Source of the DNA: Chersky-299 sp963749535
GTDB taxonomy: Bacteria; Actinomycetota; Thermoleophilia; RBG-16-64-13
Length of the DNA: 64,000 bases
Reading direction: 5' to 3'
Assembly: GCA_963749535.1 (NCBI GenBank)
Contig: CAVVNF010000026.1
Location: 1 to 64,000, forward strand
Shown here: piece by piece, positions 19,404-28,921 of the stretch
Layout of the letters: every line of letters starts with the position of its first letter
Position numbering within the stretch: the stretch's first letter is position 1
Position numbers and translations under genes: made by a program
The notes under the pieces: model-generated
What the model saw: the letters and a program-made list of their open reading frames with translations, nothing else
Databases searched by the model: none
Told to the model about the DNA's origin: nothing

Positions 19404-19922
19404 TTACTGCGAGGGTCCGCTCTCCTTGCCCTCGGCGTCCCCTTTCGAAGCGCCCTCAGCCGGCGGCGCGTCGTCTGAAAGCAGGTACTTGCCGAGAACA
19501 GCTGTGGGAGACGTTATCTTCCCTATGGTAGCCGCGGTCGCCATGGTCTTCAGACCACCGGGACTGGCCAGTTTCTTGAGCGTGGACGCGGTGGCGATCA
19601 GGCTCTGGTCCGCGGCCTTCTCCGGAACCTTGTCGACGGCCTTGTCTGATGCCGGGTCGGAAGCCTTGGCTCCCGCGTCGCCGGTCGCTTTGGCAGGATC
19701 GTCGGTCGACAGCGGGTTGAGCCCGGTGAGCGGATTGAGATCCTTCAGATCCTGGATCATCACCGAGGACTGGTCCGTGACGTCCTTGATCTCCTTCTTC
19801 ACACTGGAGACGCCCTTCCCGATGGACGAGGCGATGCCTGGGAGCTTGGACGGACCGAAGATCAGCAGAAGGACCACTACGAGAATGATCCAGTGCCAAG
19901 GAGCTAGCAAACCCTCGATCAT
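19404..19922 (-). CDS. tatA: TatA-type twin-arginine translocation protein
   Basis: A 172-residue TatA/B-family protein. It has an N-terminal membrane helix (residues 8-22, HWIILVVVLLLIF), the hinge FGPSKLPG, and an amphipathic helix (SIGKGVSSVKKEIKDV). It then has a long Ala/Lys/Asp-rich tail, longer than usual TatA. It would form the pore for folded proteins together with TatC, which is not in the window. The tail makes a TatB-like role possible. It lies between the nitrilase gene (stop at 19973) and the flavoprotein on the same strand. Confidence 0.8.
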   Translation of the reverse strand: MIEGLLAPWHWIILVVVLLLIFGPSKLPGIASSIGKGVSSVKKEIKDVTDQSSVMIQDLKDLNPLTGLNPLSTDDPAKATGDAGAKASDPASDKAVDKVPEKAADQSLIATASTLKKLASPGGLKTMATAATIGKITSPTAVLGKYLLSDDAPPAEGASKGDAEGKESGPSQ

Positions 19923-19972
19923 GTGCGTTCTTCCGTTCCGCTAGGAGAGACCGAGTCTATTATACCGCGGCC

Positions 19973-20819
19973 TCACTCTCCCGGCTTCTGGAGCGCCTGC
20001 AACTTCCGCTCCAACTCGGCTACCTTCTCCCGCAGGTCTTTCACTTCCGCCGCGCTCGAACCAGCGGCGAGCCCTGCCAGACCCAATCCCTCGATAGACT
20101 CCATCGGAACCAGGGGTTCGTACGTGTTCTCGCGCACCGAGCAAGCGCCGGACACGCGCCATGGCCTGAGTCATCGCCGGGATCACCGCCGGCAGCTCTT
20201 CCGCGCCGCCCAGGTATCCCGGCCACATGGAGTGGTTCACCTGCGTCCCTTGGACGATGTAGCACTGCTTGAGCAGCGGCTGGTCGTGCTCGCCACAGAT
20301 GAGGCCGCTGACCTTGCCGAAGTCCATGTCGTACACCTGCAGGTTCTTGCCCCCGTCGCCGCGGGTGTGGATCATCAACTCTTGCACGGTGATGTTGATC
20401 TTGCGGTGGGTGCCCAGGATCTCGCCCAGGTTGTTGATGTAGAGGATCGAGTTGTACATCCTGCCGCCGTACTTCTTGTCCCGCTCGTTGATGCCGATGA
20501 CCACGTTGGCGTTAGCCTCGCGGGCGGCCTTGCAGAGGATGTCGGTCTCTTCGCTCGGGACCTCGATGGCGTGCCGGTAATACTCCGACCAGATATTCGT
20601 GTATTCGGGTCCCTTGCGCAAGTCGAGAGCGAAGTGGCAGTACCCCGGAATGTAGAGCTCGGGGAAGACGATGAGTTTGGCGCCATTTGCAGCCGCTTCC
20701 TTGATCTGGCCCACGGCGTTGGCGAGCGTGGCGAGTGAATCGAAATAGACAGGCTTGTCCCGGAACTCAGGGGATGCCTGCACGGCGGCGGCGGTGAACT
20801 TCGGGAACTCCTTGAGCAC
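19973..20819 (-). CDS. Nitrilase-family amidohydrolase (frameshifted)
   Basis: A carbon-nitrogen hydrolase, about 280 residues once joined, likely acting on a nitrile or small amide in the cytoplasm. The Glu-Lys-Cys triad is visible: FPELYIPGY (E), HRKINIT (K) and GLICGEHDQPLLKQC (first C). The start is taken as GTG 20819, in reach of a GGGAG site; TTG 20843 is open but less likely. An indel near 20150 moves the frame to SGACSVRENTYEPL and a C-terminal heptad-like helix (EVKDLREKVAELERKLQALQ) ending at TGA 19973. Most nitrilases are longer (about 300-370), and the coiled tail is unusual, so partial loss near the shift cannot be excluded. TatA follows on the same strand. Confidence 0.7.
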
Positions 20820-21177
20820 GACCACTCTCCCTTTTCCAGGCAAAAAACGTTGGAGTTGAGTCTACAGGCGCCGTGCGCCTCCCACAAGCGGGTAGCGCAT
20901 TCGCCCGGTTCACGCAGGAGTAGTGGCCCGCATGCCGGATGGCCGTACCAGGGCCGCTCAATCCAGTTCGTGCGGGTCTGGAACGACCTGCTGGTTGGGG
21001 TGGTCTGCGTTCCAGCGTTACTTCGTGCAGGGACTGCTTGCCGGCTCGGTCAAATAGCCGCAGGTTTCACGGGCAAATGCTTGGGGTAGGCCAGAGGCAG
21101 CCGACCACACGACACGCCTCGTTCAGCCGATCCCGGCGGCTCGAGGGCAGCCGAACCGAAGAAGAGGGGGAGTCAGC
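20820..21177. other. Divergent intergenic region, nitrilase / cydA
   Basis: About 360 bases between divergent genes. No coding frame with recognisable character. It must hold promoters for both the nitrilase (minus) and cydAB (plus) units. Confidence 0.5.
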
Positions 21178-22573
21178 TTGACCGCGGTATTGCTGTCGCG
21201 GATTCAGTTCGCGTTCACCATCGGCTACCACTTCCTGTATGTGCCCATCAGCATCGGCCTGGGAGTGATCATCCTCTTCGCGGAACGCCGCTACCGGCGT
21301 AGCGGGTCGGATGTGGACAGGGCGGCCAGCGACTTCTGGATCAAGATCTTCGCCGCAACCTTCGCGGTGGGAGTGGCCTCCAGGCATCACCATGGAGTTC
21401 GCCTTCGGCACGAACTGGGCCAACTATTCCCGCTTTGTGGGCGGCGTCTTTGCGGTGCCCCTGGCCGCCGAAGGCATGTTCGCTTTCTTCCTGGAATCCA
21501 GCTTTCTCGGGGTGCTCTTGTTCGCGCGAAGGCGCGTCTCCCGCCGCTTCTATTACGCATCCGCCTGGCTCGTCGTATTCGCAGCCGTGTTCTCCGCCTT
21601 CTGGATACTCGCGGCGAACTCCTGGATGCAGACTCCCGCGGGATCGACGGTGGTGAACGGCCGGGCAGTGCTCACCAACTTCTGGGCCGCCCTGTTCACC
21701 CGCTCCTTCCTCCCCACCCTGGCCCATACCCTCGGAGCGACCGTGGTGGCGGGCGCTTTCTTTACCGCCGGCGTGTCGGCCTACTACTTGCTGCGAAGCC
21801 GCCACGTGGACTTCGCCAAGCACGCGATACGGCTTGCGCTTGTCCTAGGGTTCCTGTTCTCCGCCGCCATGCCTCTTCTAGGTCACCTGCAGGCTCTGGA
21901 GGTGGCACGCGACCAGCCGATCAAGATGGCCGCCATGGAGGGCGTGTATCAAACGGGTTCGCACAAGGCCTTGAGCATCATCGGATACGTGGACCAAAAC
22001 GCGCAAAAACCAGTGGGCCTCAAGCTTCCCGACGGACTCAGCCTCATCTTGGGTCTAACGCCCAACAAGGTGATCACCGGGCTGGACAGCGTTCCGCCCT
22101 CCGACCGGCCTCCGGTCCAGATCGTGTTCCAGACCTGGCACCTGATGATCGGCGTGGGGATAATCCTCGTCCTCATAATGATCGCAGGACTTTACCTGTG
22201 GTGGCGCAAGACCCTGGAGCGCTCGAGCTGGTATCTGCGAGTCCTGCAGCTCGCCATGCCCCTCCCCATGGTGGCCACCACCCTGGGCTGGATGACCACC
22301 GAGATCGGAAGACAGCCCTGGGTCGTGGAAGGACAGTTGCGTACAAGCGACGCGGTGTCCTCGACGGTATCGGTGGGTCAGGTCGGGACGACCCTGGGCG
22401 TCTTCGTCGTACTGTACGCCGTTCTCTTCCTCTTCTGGCTGTCGGTGGTACGCAGGATAGTGCGCAGGGGACCGGAGGAAGTACCGGCCACCGAACAGGC
22501 CGAGGCAGTGGACGCCGTCGCGATCGAAACCGCCGCGTCGGGGCCGGGCGAGCGCCGGAAGGAGTCGTCGTGA
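21178..22573 (+). CDS. cydA: Cytochrome bd quinol oxidase subunit I (frameshifted)
   Basis: Large subunit of the high-affinity terminal oxidase bd, an inner-membrane quinol oxidase, about 464 residues. It starts at TTG 21178 with GGGGAG upstream. Conserved early histidine segment IGYHFLYVPISIGLG; then, after a single extra A near 21383, GITMEFAFGTNWANYSRFVG, which includes the heme region. The quinol-loop end GRQPWVVEGQLRT is kept, and the short Q-loop type is usual for Gram-positive bacteria. Eight or more hydrophobic segments follow. cydB starts inside the stop codon (GTGA overlap), so the two are translationally coupled. Confidence 0.92.
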
Positions 22574-23628
22574 CGGGCCTCCAGGCAGCCTGGTTCGATA
22601 TCACCGCTCTTCTGCTGATCGCATATGCGATCCTCGACGGTTTCGACTTGGGGGTAGGGGTCCTGTACCCCTGGCTGGCGAGGACCGAGGGCGAGCGGAG
22701 CGCTGCACGGGCGGCCATTGCGCCGGTCTGGGACGGCAACGAGGTATGGCTCATAGTCGTCGGCGGCGTGCTCTTCGCGGCGTTTCCACCGGTCTATGCG
22801 AGCGTACTGAGCGGGTTCTACGTCCCCTTCATGGTGGTCGTCTTTGCATTGATCATCCGAGCGATATCCCTCGGCCTCCACCACGGTGAGCCCGAGCGGG
22901 CAGGCTTGCGGACGGCCGGGTTCTTCGTGGGCTCACTTTTACCGTCATTCCTTTTTGGGCTGTTCGCCGGGAATCTCATACGAGGCGTGTCGCTGTCACC
23001 GGCTGGTGACCACATCGGCGGCTTGGGAGAGCTATTCAACCCGTTCGCGGTGCTCATAGGATTGATGAGCCTTACGATGTTCGCCAACCAGGGGGCCTGC
23101 TGGGCCGCCCTGAAGACCCATCGCGGCGCGCTCCACGCACGAGCGAGGAGTACCCGTGCCGTCACCGGATGGCTGCTGCTGGCCGTGGTGACCGCGGCGA
23201 CTATCGCGAGTATCTGGGCGGCCCGAAGCAGCGTGTCTCATAACGCCCACCAGTCGCTCGGCTGGCTGGCCATGACCGTGTTTGCGATCGGGATCGCTTA
23301 TCAGCTGGTCGTATCCCACAGACCCGACGACACCCTCGGCCGCCGCGACCGAGGCGTCTTTATAGCGTCGAGCGTGAGCATCGCCGGCTTGGTGGGCCTA
23401 TGGGCGGTGGGTAACTACCCGGTGCTCGTTCCGGCACGAAACCTCGCTGGTCGAAGCTTGACGGCCTCAAGTGCAGCCGCCACTCACTCGGCCCTGACCG
23501 CGCTCCTTGTGCTGGCGATCATCGGCATCCCGTTGATGCTCACCTACACCACCGTCGTCTACCGGCTCTTTCGGGGCCGCTCACACATTGCCACGGACGA
23601 CAGTGGGGAGACCGGCAGGGGTTACTAG
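22570..23628 (+). CDS. cydB: Cytochrome bd quinol oxidase subunit II
   Basis: Partner subunit of cydA, 352 residues, about nine membrane helices. The family start is clear (AILDGFDLGVGVLYPWLART), followed by PVWDGNEVWLIVVGGVLFAA, typical of CydB. It starts at GTG 22570, overlapping the cydA stop by four bases, with AAGGAG upstream. It ends at TAG 23628 and is intact. The cydDC assembly transporter is not in the window. Confidence 0.95.
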   Translation: MTGLQAAWFDITALLLIAYAILDGFDLGVGVLYPWLARTEGERSAARAAIAPVWDGNEVWLIVVGGVLFAAFPPVYASVLSGFYVPFMVVVFALIIRAISLGLHHGEPERAGLRTAGFFVGSLLPSFLFGLFAGNLIRGVSLSPAGDHIGGLGELFNPFAVLIGLMSLTMFANQGACWAALKTHRGALHARARSTRAVTGWLLLAVVTAATIASIWAARSSVSHNAHQSLGWLAMTVFAIGIAYQLVVSHRPDDTLGRRDRGVFIASSVSIAGLVGLWAVGNYPVLVPARNLAGRSLTASSAAATHSALTALLVLAIIGIPLMLTYTTVVYRLFRGRSHIATDDSGETGRGY

Positions 23629-23831
23629 CCCCCTGCCCCGCCCCGATGCGGAGCCTCAGCAGCCGCCGCGTCGGGACCGCGTGAGCCCGGCCAGTCGCCG
23701 CCCTTGCCGTTTGGGACCGCCACGGGCAGGGAAAGCTCGCGGTGAGACGAGGCCTTCCGGTCTCTTCTTCGGGGACATGAGAGCCCGCTGTTAACCACCC
23801 TCACACGAGTCTCGATCCAAGGAGGTATGTC

Positions 23832-24053
23832 ATGGCGAAAGTGCCGGACACCCCGGAGAACATGGCGCGCTGCCTCTGCGGCGATTGCCCCTCATTTCCG
23901 GGCGAAGGCGGCTTCTTCTGCGCCAAAGGAAAGAGCGCAAAGGAGATCAAAAGACGTGGCTGCGTCTGCCCCGAGTGCCAGAACTTCAAGGATTTCGACC
24001 TTTCCGATGGGTACTACTGCGCGGACGGTCGAGCGGGAGAGGGAGTTCAATAA
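23832..24053 (+). CDS. DUF2769 cysteine-rich protein
   Basis: A 73-residue protein with eight cysteines in the pattern CLCGDCPSF ... FFCAKGKS ... CVCPECQNF ... YYCADG. It matches the DUF2769 family, whose function is unknown and which may bind zinc or iron. An AAGGAGG site lies eight bases before ATG 23832. A strong hairpin lies 60 bases after the stop. Confidence 0.8.
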   Translation: MAKVPDTPENMARCLCGDCPSFPGEGGFFCAKGKSAKEIKRRGCVCPECQNFKDFDLSDGYYCADGRAGEGVQ

Positions 24054-24116
24054 GAGCGATCTGACTCTGGGCGGAGGCGCCTGATTTCGGCGCGCACTAG
24101 TGTGTGAGCGGAGCCC

Positions 24117-24146
24117 GGGGCCGCGGCGATCAGTCGCCGCGGCCCC
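24117..24146. terminator. GC-rich hairpin after the DUF2769 gene
   Basis: A perfect 13-bp stem (GGGGCCGCGGCGA / TCGCCGCGGCCCC) with a four-base loop. There is no T run, so it could be a terminator or another structured element. It lies 60 bases after the DUF2769 stop. Confidence 0.5.
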
Positions 24147-24181
24147 GCCAGCGAAAGATGCCGAGAAGGGAGGCCGCGAGA

Positions 24182-24367
24182 GTGAGCGGGAAGCTGGAAG
24201 GCGTGAGAGTGGCGGCGGTCGTCGAAGAGGGCTTCGAGCAAGTCGAGCTCGTTGAGCCAAGGCGAGCGCCTGAGGAAGCGGGGGCGGTGGTAGAGAGATC
24301 GTCGAGGGATATCCCCGCGTTCAATGAGGCAATAATCGCCGAAATCTCGCGATCCCGGGCACTCTGA
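24182..24367 (+). pseudogene. PfpI/DJ-1-family protein, internally deleted
   Basis: Only 61 residues remain of a usual 170-190. The start GTG 24182 has GGAGG eight bases upstream. The first part is the PfpI N-terminus (GVRVAAVVEEGFEQVELVEP, then RRAPEEAGA), and it joins directly to the family C-terminus (SSRDIPAFNEAIIAEI, matching the usual SRxPDDIPAFN end). About 120 residues, including the catalytic cysteine, are missing, yet the frame is kept across the join. It cannot be an active protease or glyoxalase. Confidence 0.65.
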
Positions 24368-24374
24368 CAGCCAG

Positions 24375-24998
24375 CTACCCCAGCCCAATTGCGGCCAAGC
24401 GGCCCCTACTATCCTCGTAACCTGAGTGATGGATGCTTCTTATGCCTAAGCTCTGGGCGACCTCGGTGAACATCAGCCGATCGTCGATGTAGACGGTCTC
24501 TTCCGCGGAAACCTGGACCAAGTCGAGGGCTATGCGAAAGATCTCTTCGTCCGGCTTGCGATGATGAACGAAGCACGAGCAGACGAAGCAATCGACGAAG
24601 CCGGCCAGTTCGAAGGTCTTGATCCGGTGTAGGGTCAGCTCGCGGCCTTCGTTACTCACCGTGGCGACTTTGAGCCCATGCTTGGCCTTGAGTTCAGCGA
24701 CCAATTGGATCATCTCTGGAGCTGCGTGCGACTGGGCGAACATGAACCCCTTGAACTCTTCCGGTGAAAAGCTCCGCTTCTCAAAGAACACCACCCGCGC
24801 GAGGTACTGATCGAGACTCAGTCTCCCCTCTTCGTAGGTATCGGAGGTCAGATGGTGGCGTTCGTCCATCTCCTCGAGGTCCAGCCCGAAGGTCTCGGCG
24901 GCCCGACGTCGCATGTCGCGGTCCCAGCCATTGTTGAGAAGCACCCCGCCGATGTCGAGGAACAGGGCGACAGGACGGGCTCCCACGGACGACTGCAT
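24375..24998 (-). CDS. HAD-superfamily hydrolase
   Basis: A HAD-IA phosphatase-like protein of 207 residues. Motif I is LFLDIGGVLL, with nucleophile D in DIGGV; the usual second D is G, as in many members. Motif II is VATVSNEG, motif III lysine is in HHRKPDEEIF, and motif IV is TVYIDDRLMF. The start ATG 24998 is chosen because GGAGGGGGAGG is just upstream; an ATG at 25019 overlaps the transketolase stop. It is downstream of and nearly touches the transketolase gene, suggesting co-transcription and possibly a sugar-phosphate substrate. Confidence 0.85.
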   Translation of the reverse strand: MQSSVGARPVALFLDIGGVLLNNGWDRDMRRRAAETFGLDLEEMDERHHLTSDTYEEGRLSLDQYLARVVFFEKRSFSPEEFKGFMFAQSHAAPEMIQLVAELKAKHGLKVATVSNEGRELTLHRIKTFELAGFVDCFVCSCFVHHRKPDEEIFRIALDLVQVSAEETVYIDDRLMFTEVAQSLGIRSIHHSGYEDSRGRLAAIGLG

Positions 24999-25015
24999 AG
25001 CCTCCCCCTCCAGCA

Positions 25016-27202
25016 TCAAGCACCCATGACAGGACCGCCAGGAAAGTCCTGTGGGGCGGGCGGCGTCCGCGAGGGACGGCAGCTATGCAGCACGTACAAG
25101 GCTTTCTCCACCACCGCCTCGACGGTGAAGCCGTATTCCCGCATGACCACGTCTCCGGGGGCAGAGGCGCCGAATCTATCGACTGCGATGACCGCCCCCA
25201 TCGATCCAACGTACCGGTGCCACCCCTGGGAAGCGCCGGCTTCCACCGCGAGTCGCGCCGGGACGCCGGCCGGCAACACGGACTCCTGGTAGTCCCTCGG
25301 CTGTTCGTCGAAGAGCTCCCAGCTCGGCATGGAAACCACCCGGCTCCGTACCCCTGAATCCGAGAGTCGCTCGTGGGCGGCAAGCACCAAGCTCACTTCG
25401 CTGCCGGACGCGATCAGGAGGAGGTCGGGCGCGGTGGCGGCTGCGGGCGCGGTGGCGGCTCCGAACCCCACGGCGGCCGGGGCGCCGAGTGCGACTCCGG
25501 GTGTCCTCGTCAGCACGTACGCCCCCCGCCGCACTCCAACGGCAGGAGCCAGCCCGCTCAATGAGTGCTGATCTCCTCGGTCAAGCACCGGCACGCTTTG
25601 CCTGGTCAGCACCAGGGCGATAGGGCGGTCCCTCGTCTCGATCGCCACCTGCCAGGCGACGGCAGTCTCGTTGGCGTCGCACGGCCTGATGACCACCAGG
25701 TTGGGCACGGCACGCAGGTTGGCGAGCTGCTCTACCGACTGATGCGTGGGCCCGTCCTCGCCCAGACCGATGCTGTCGTGCGTAAAGACGTAGATCACCC
25801 CCAGGCCCGTAAGCGCCGCCAGCCTAATGGGCGGTCGCATGTAGTCGGAGAAGATGAGAAAGGTCGCCCCGTAAGGAATCGTCCCCCTGTGCGCGGCAAG
25901 ACCGTTGAGGACCGAGCCCATCCCATGCTCGCGCACCCCGAAATGCACATTCCGGCCGGCGTAATCCCAACCGCCACCCAGCGATCCCTGAAGGTCGAAT
26001 TGCGAGGCCCGGGGACTCTCGAAGTCGCCCAGGCCGGCCAACCCGGTGAACGTGGAAGGATCCAGGTCCGCCGAACCGCCCAGCAAACCGGGCAGTCTCT
26101 CAGCCAACGCCCCCATCACCTTGCCCGACGCCACCCGCGTGGCCATGCCCTTGGGATCGGCTGGGAACTGAGGTATGGCCGTCTCCCACCCCGGCGGTAG
26201 CTCGCCTGCAATCAGTTGGCGCAACTGCCCGCCCAATTCCGGGTAACTATCGACGTAAGCCTGAAGTTTAGCTTCCCATTCCATCTGGGCGGCTTTGCCC
26301 CGTTCTAAGGCCTCGCGGAAACGGGCCAGTGCCTCGGGCGGCACCAGAAAGTCTGGCTCCAAGGGCCATCCCAGATTCTGCTTCGTGAGGCGCACCTCCT
26401 CCGCACCGAGTGGCGACCCATGCGCCTCGAAGGTGTCCTGCTTGTGCGGAGACCCATACCCGAGGTGAGTGCGCACCAGAATAAGCGAAGGACGGTCGCG
26501 TTCGACCCGTGCGGCCGACAGAGCTTCGCCTATCGCGTCGATGTCGTTCCCGTCGTCCACGTTGACGGCGTGCCAGCCGTAAGCCCGGAATCGCTCGGCG
26601 CGGTCTTCCGTGAAAGTGAGATCGGTGGCGCCGGCAAGGGAGACGCGGTTGTCGTCGTAGAGGTAGATGAGCTTGCCGAGCTTGAGGTGGCCGGCGAGCG
26701 AAGCGGCTTCAGAGGCTACGCCTTCCATGAGATCGCCGTCGCTCACGAGTGCGTAGGTGTAATGATCGATAAGGTCAAATCCTGGGCGGTTGTATCGGGC
26801 GGCGAGATGGGCCTCGGCGATAGCCATACCCACGCCGTTGCCGAACCCCTGTCCCAGGGGACCTGTGGTGACTTCCACCCCCGGGGTGCGGCCTCTCTCA
26901 GGATGGCCCGGGGTGCGGCTGCCCCACTGCCGGAACCGTTTGAGCTCGTCCAGCGAAAGATCGTACCCGGTGAGGTACAGCAGGCTGTACAGAAGCATGG
27001 ACCCATGGCCGGCCGACAGGACGAAGCGGTCCCGGTCGAACCAATCGGGGTCGGCTGGGTTGTGCTTGAGATATCGCGTCCAAAGCACGTAGGTCATCGG
27101 CGCGGCTCCCAGCGGCAGGCCCGGGTGACCGCTGTTGGCTTTCTGCACTGCGTCCACCGCGAGGAAACGGATCGTATTCACGCAAAGTTCGTCGAGCTGC
27201 AT
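25016..27202 (-). CDS. tkt: Transketolase
   Basis: A TPP enzyme of the non-oxidative pentose phosphate pathway, 728 residues. The start ATG 27202 (MQLDELCVNTIRFLAVDAVQ) follows AGAGGACGGG; the open frame extends to 27352 without a site. The TPP-binding segment DGDLMEGVASEAASLAGHLK and the catalytic histidine GHPGLPLGAAP are present. The pyrimidine domain carries FREHGMG as VREHGMGSVLNG, then HDSIGLGEDGPTHQ. An Ala-rich insertion (VGFGAATAPAAATAPD) near residue 610 is unusual. It is divergent from zwf and followed by the HAD phosphatase, consistent with a pentose-phosphate role. Confidence 0.95.
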   Translation of the reverse strand: MQLDELCVNTIRFLAVDAVQKANSGHPGLPLGAAPMTYVLWTRYLKHNPADPDWFDRDRFVLSAGHGSMLLYSLLYLTGYDLSLDELKRFRQWGSRTPGHPERGRTPGVEVTTGPLGQGFGNGVGMAIAEAHLAARYNRPGFDLIDHYTYALVSDGDLMEGVASEAASLAGHLKLGKLIYLYDDNRVSLAGATDLTFTEDRAERFRAYGWHAVNVDDGNDIDAIGEALSAARVERDRPSLILVRTHLGYGSPHKQDTFEAHGSPLGAEEVRLTKQNLGWPLEPDFLVPPEALARFREALERGKAAQMEWEAKLQAYVDSYPELGGQLRQLIAGELPPGWETAIPQFPADPKGMATRVASGKVMGALAERLPGLLGGSADLDPSTFTGLAGLGDFESPRASQFDLQGSLGGGWDYAGRNVHFGVREHGMGSVLNGLAAHRGTIPYGATFLIFSDYMRPPIRLAALTGLGVIYVFTHDSIGLGEDGPTHQSVEQLANLRAVPNLVVIRPCDANETAVAWQVAIETRDRPIALVLTRQSVPVLDRGDQHSLSGLAPAVGVRRGAYVLTRTPGVALGAPAAVGFGAATAPAAATAPDLLLIASGSEVSLVLAAHERLSDSGVRSRVVSMPSWELFDEQPRDYQESVLPAGVPARLAVEAGASQGWHRYVGSMGAVIAVDRFGASAPGDVVMREYGFTVEAVVEKALYVLHSCRPSRTPPAPQDFPGGPVMGA

Positions 27203-27385
27203 CCCGTCCTCTTTCTGCTCGATTGCGGCGTGACCCGCGCCACTGCCAGTGATCTCTTGTCTACCCGGCTCGTCGCCCGAATATGCCGCAGTACCCGACC
27301 ATCGAGAAGACTTGAGGCAGAAGCTGCGGGGAGTTTTGCCGCCGGTCCGCACAGGGAACAGTCAACTGCGACAAGGGAGGCCTTC

Positions 27386-28921
27386 ATGACCGAGACAAGC
27401 CGCGGGCCCACGACGATCGTCATCTTCGGCGCGTCGGGCGAGCTCACCAAACGTAAGATCGTCCCGGCTCTCTACAACCTGTTTCTCGAAGACCTGCTGC
27501 CCGAGCCCTTCCTGGTGGTCGGAGCGGCGCGTAGCTCACTCAAGCAGAAGGGTTTCGCAGAGCAGATGAAGCAAGCCATCGATCAGTTTTCGCGCAGCGG
27601 CCCGGCGGAAAAGGAAGGTTGGGAACGGTTCGCGGCCCATCTTCGGTACCTGCAGGTGATCTACGAGGACCCGGCCACCTATGTGGGGCCGCTACACGAA
27701 CTCGAGCAGCAGTGGCCCGGCCAGGCGGATCGCATCTACTACCTGGCGACACCACCGGACGTCTTCCCGGTGATCGCCGAACGTCTCGGCGACGCCAGGT
27801 TGACCCGCGATCGCAGCCGATCTCGGATAGTGGTGGAGAAGCCGTTCGGGCGCGACCTTGCTTCGGCGAGGGCACTCAACCACACGCTGCTGCGCTACTT
27901 CGACGAGTCTCAGATCTATCGCATCGATCATTACCTCGGTAAGGAGACCGTGCAGAACATGCTGGCGTTGAGATTCGCCAACGCTATCTGGGAGCCGATC
28001 TGGGACCGCCGGTACATCGACCATGTGCAGATCACCGTGGCGGAACCCGACGGCGTGGGCCGCAGGTCCGGTTATTACGAGCAGGCCGGCGCGTTGCGGG
28101 ATATGGTCCAGAACCACCTGCTCCAGCTCCTCTGCCTCGTGGCCATGGAGCCTCCGGTGGCGTTCCAGGGTGACGAGATCCGCAACAAGAAGGTGGACGT
28201 TTTGAAAGCCATCCGCCCGATCAGCGAGCCAGACGTGGATCGCTCGGCGGTCCGCGGCCAATACGGACGCGGCTGGATCGAAGGCAAGTGCGTGTGCGGA
28301 TACCGTGAAGAAGCCGAAGTCGCCCCCGAGTCGAGCACCGAGACATTCGCCGCTGTGAAGCTTCTCGTCGACAATTGGCGTTGGGAAGGAGTGCCTTTCT
28401 ATTTGCGCACCGGGAAGCGCCTCCGAACCCATGTCTCTGAGGTCTCGCTACAGTTCCGGTCCGTGCCTCATCAGGCTTTCCCGACCACCACCGGCAGTAA
28501 CCTGCGCTCCAATCGCCTTACGATCCAGATAGAGCCCGAGCAGGGCATCGCCCTATTCACGGAGGCCAAGGAGCCCGGACCAGGCATGGTCCTCCGTCCG
28601 GTGGAACTGCGCTACTCGTACGAGGAAGTGTTCCGCAGGCCGTCCCCGGAAGCCTATGAGACCTTGCTTCTGGACATCCTGAACGCAGACCCGGCCCTGT
28701 TCATGCGGGTGGACCAGGTGGAAGCCGCCTGGGCGGCCGTGATGCCCGTCCTGGACGCCTGGCAGAGTGAACCGGCATTCGACTTCCCCAACTACCAGTC
28801 GGGCACCTGGGGGCCCGAGGCTGCAGTGGCTCTCCTAGCTCGCGACGAGCGCACCTGGCTTCCACCCACGGGAGTCGAAAAGCTACCCATGGGCACGTGC
28901 ACCCTCGCCGACGAGGACTAG
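27386..28921 (+). CDS. zwf: Glucose-6-phosphate 1-dehydrogenase
   Basis: First enzyme of the oxidative pentose phosphate pathway, 511 residues, cytoplasmic. Dinucleotide site FGASGELTKRKIVPALYNL and active-site box RIDHYLGKETVQN are intact. Other conserved parts are IVVEKPFGRDL and YYEQAGALRDMVQNHLLQLL. The ATG 27386 (MTETSRG) has GGGAGG upstream; the frame is open far upstream to 26420 but that part is antisense to tkt. Its stop codon TAG (28919-28921) overlaps the stop of nuoN on the other strand through CTAG. It is divergent from tkt, so both may share regulation. Confidence 0.96.
   Translation: MTETSRGPTTIVIFGASGELTKRKIVPALYNLFLEDLLPEPFLVVGAARSSLKQKGFAEQMKQAIDQFSRSGPAEKEGWERFAAHLRYLQVIYEDPATYVGPLHELEQQWPGQADRIYYLATPPDVFPVIAERLGDARLTRDRSRSRIVVEKPFGRDLASARALNHTLLRYFDESQIYRIDHYLGKETVQNMLALRFANAIWEPIWDRRYIDHVQITVAEPDGVGRRSGYYEQAGALRDMVQNHLLQLLCLVAMEPPVAFQGDEIRNKKVDVLKAIRPISEPDVDRSAVRGQYGRGWIEGKCVCGYREEAEVAPESSTETFAAVKLLVDNWRWEGVPFYLRTGKRLRTHVSEVSLQFRSVPHQAFPTTTGSNLRSNRLTIQIEPEQGIALFTEAKEPGPGMVLRPVELRYSYEEVFRRPSPEAYETLLLDILNADPALFMRVDQVEAAWAAVMPVLDAWQSEPAFDFPNYQSGTWGPEAAVALLARDERTWLPPTGVEKLPMGTCTLADED

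Noticed and set aside
21178..23628. A single 816-residue frame that could be read as a cydA-cydB fusion.
   Set aside because: It arises because the indel in cydA puts the start of cydA and all of cydB in the same frame. The real cydA sequence between them is in another frame.
26420..28921. An 833-residue open frame that would extend zwf far upstream.
   Set aside because: The extra part is antisense to transketolase; the family start and ribosome site are at 27386.
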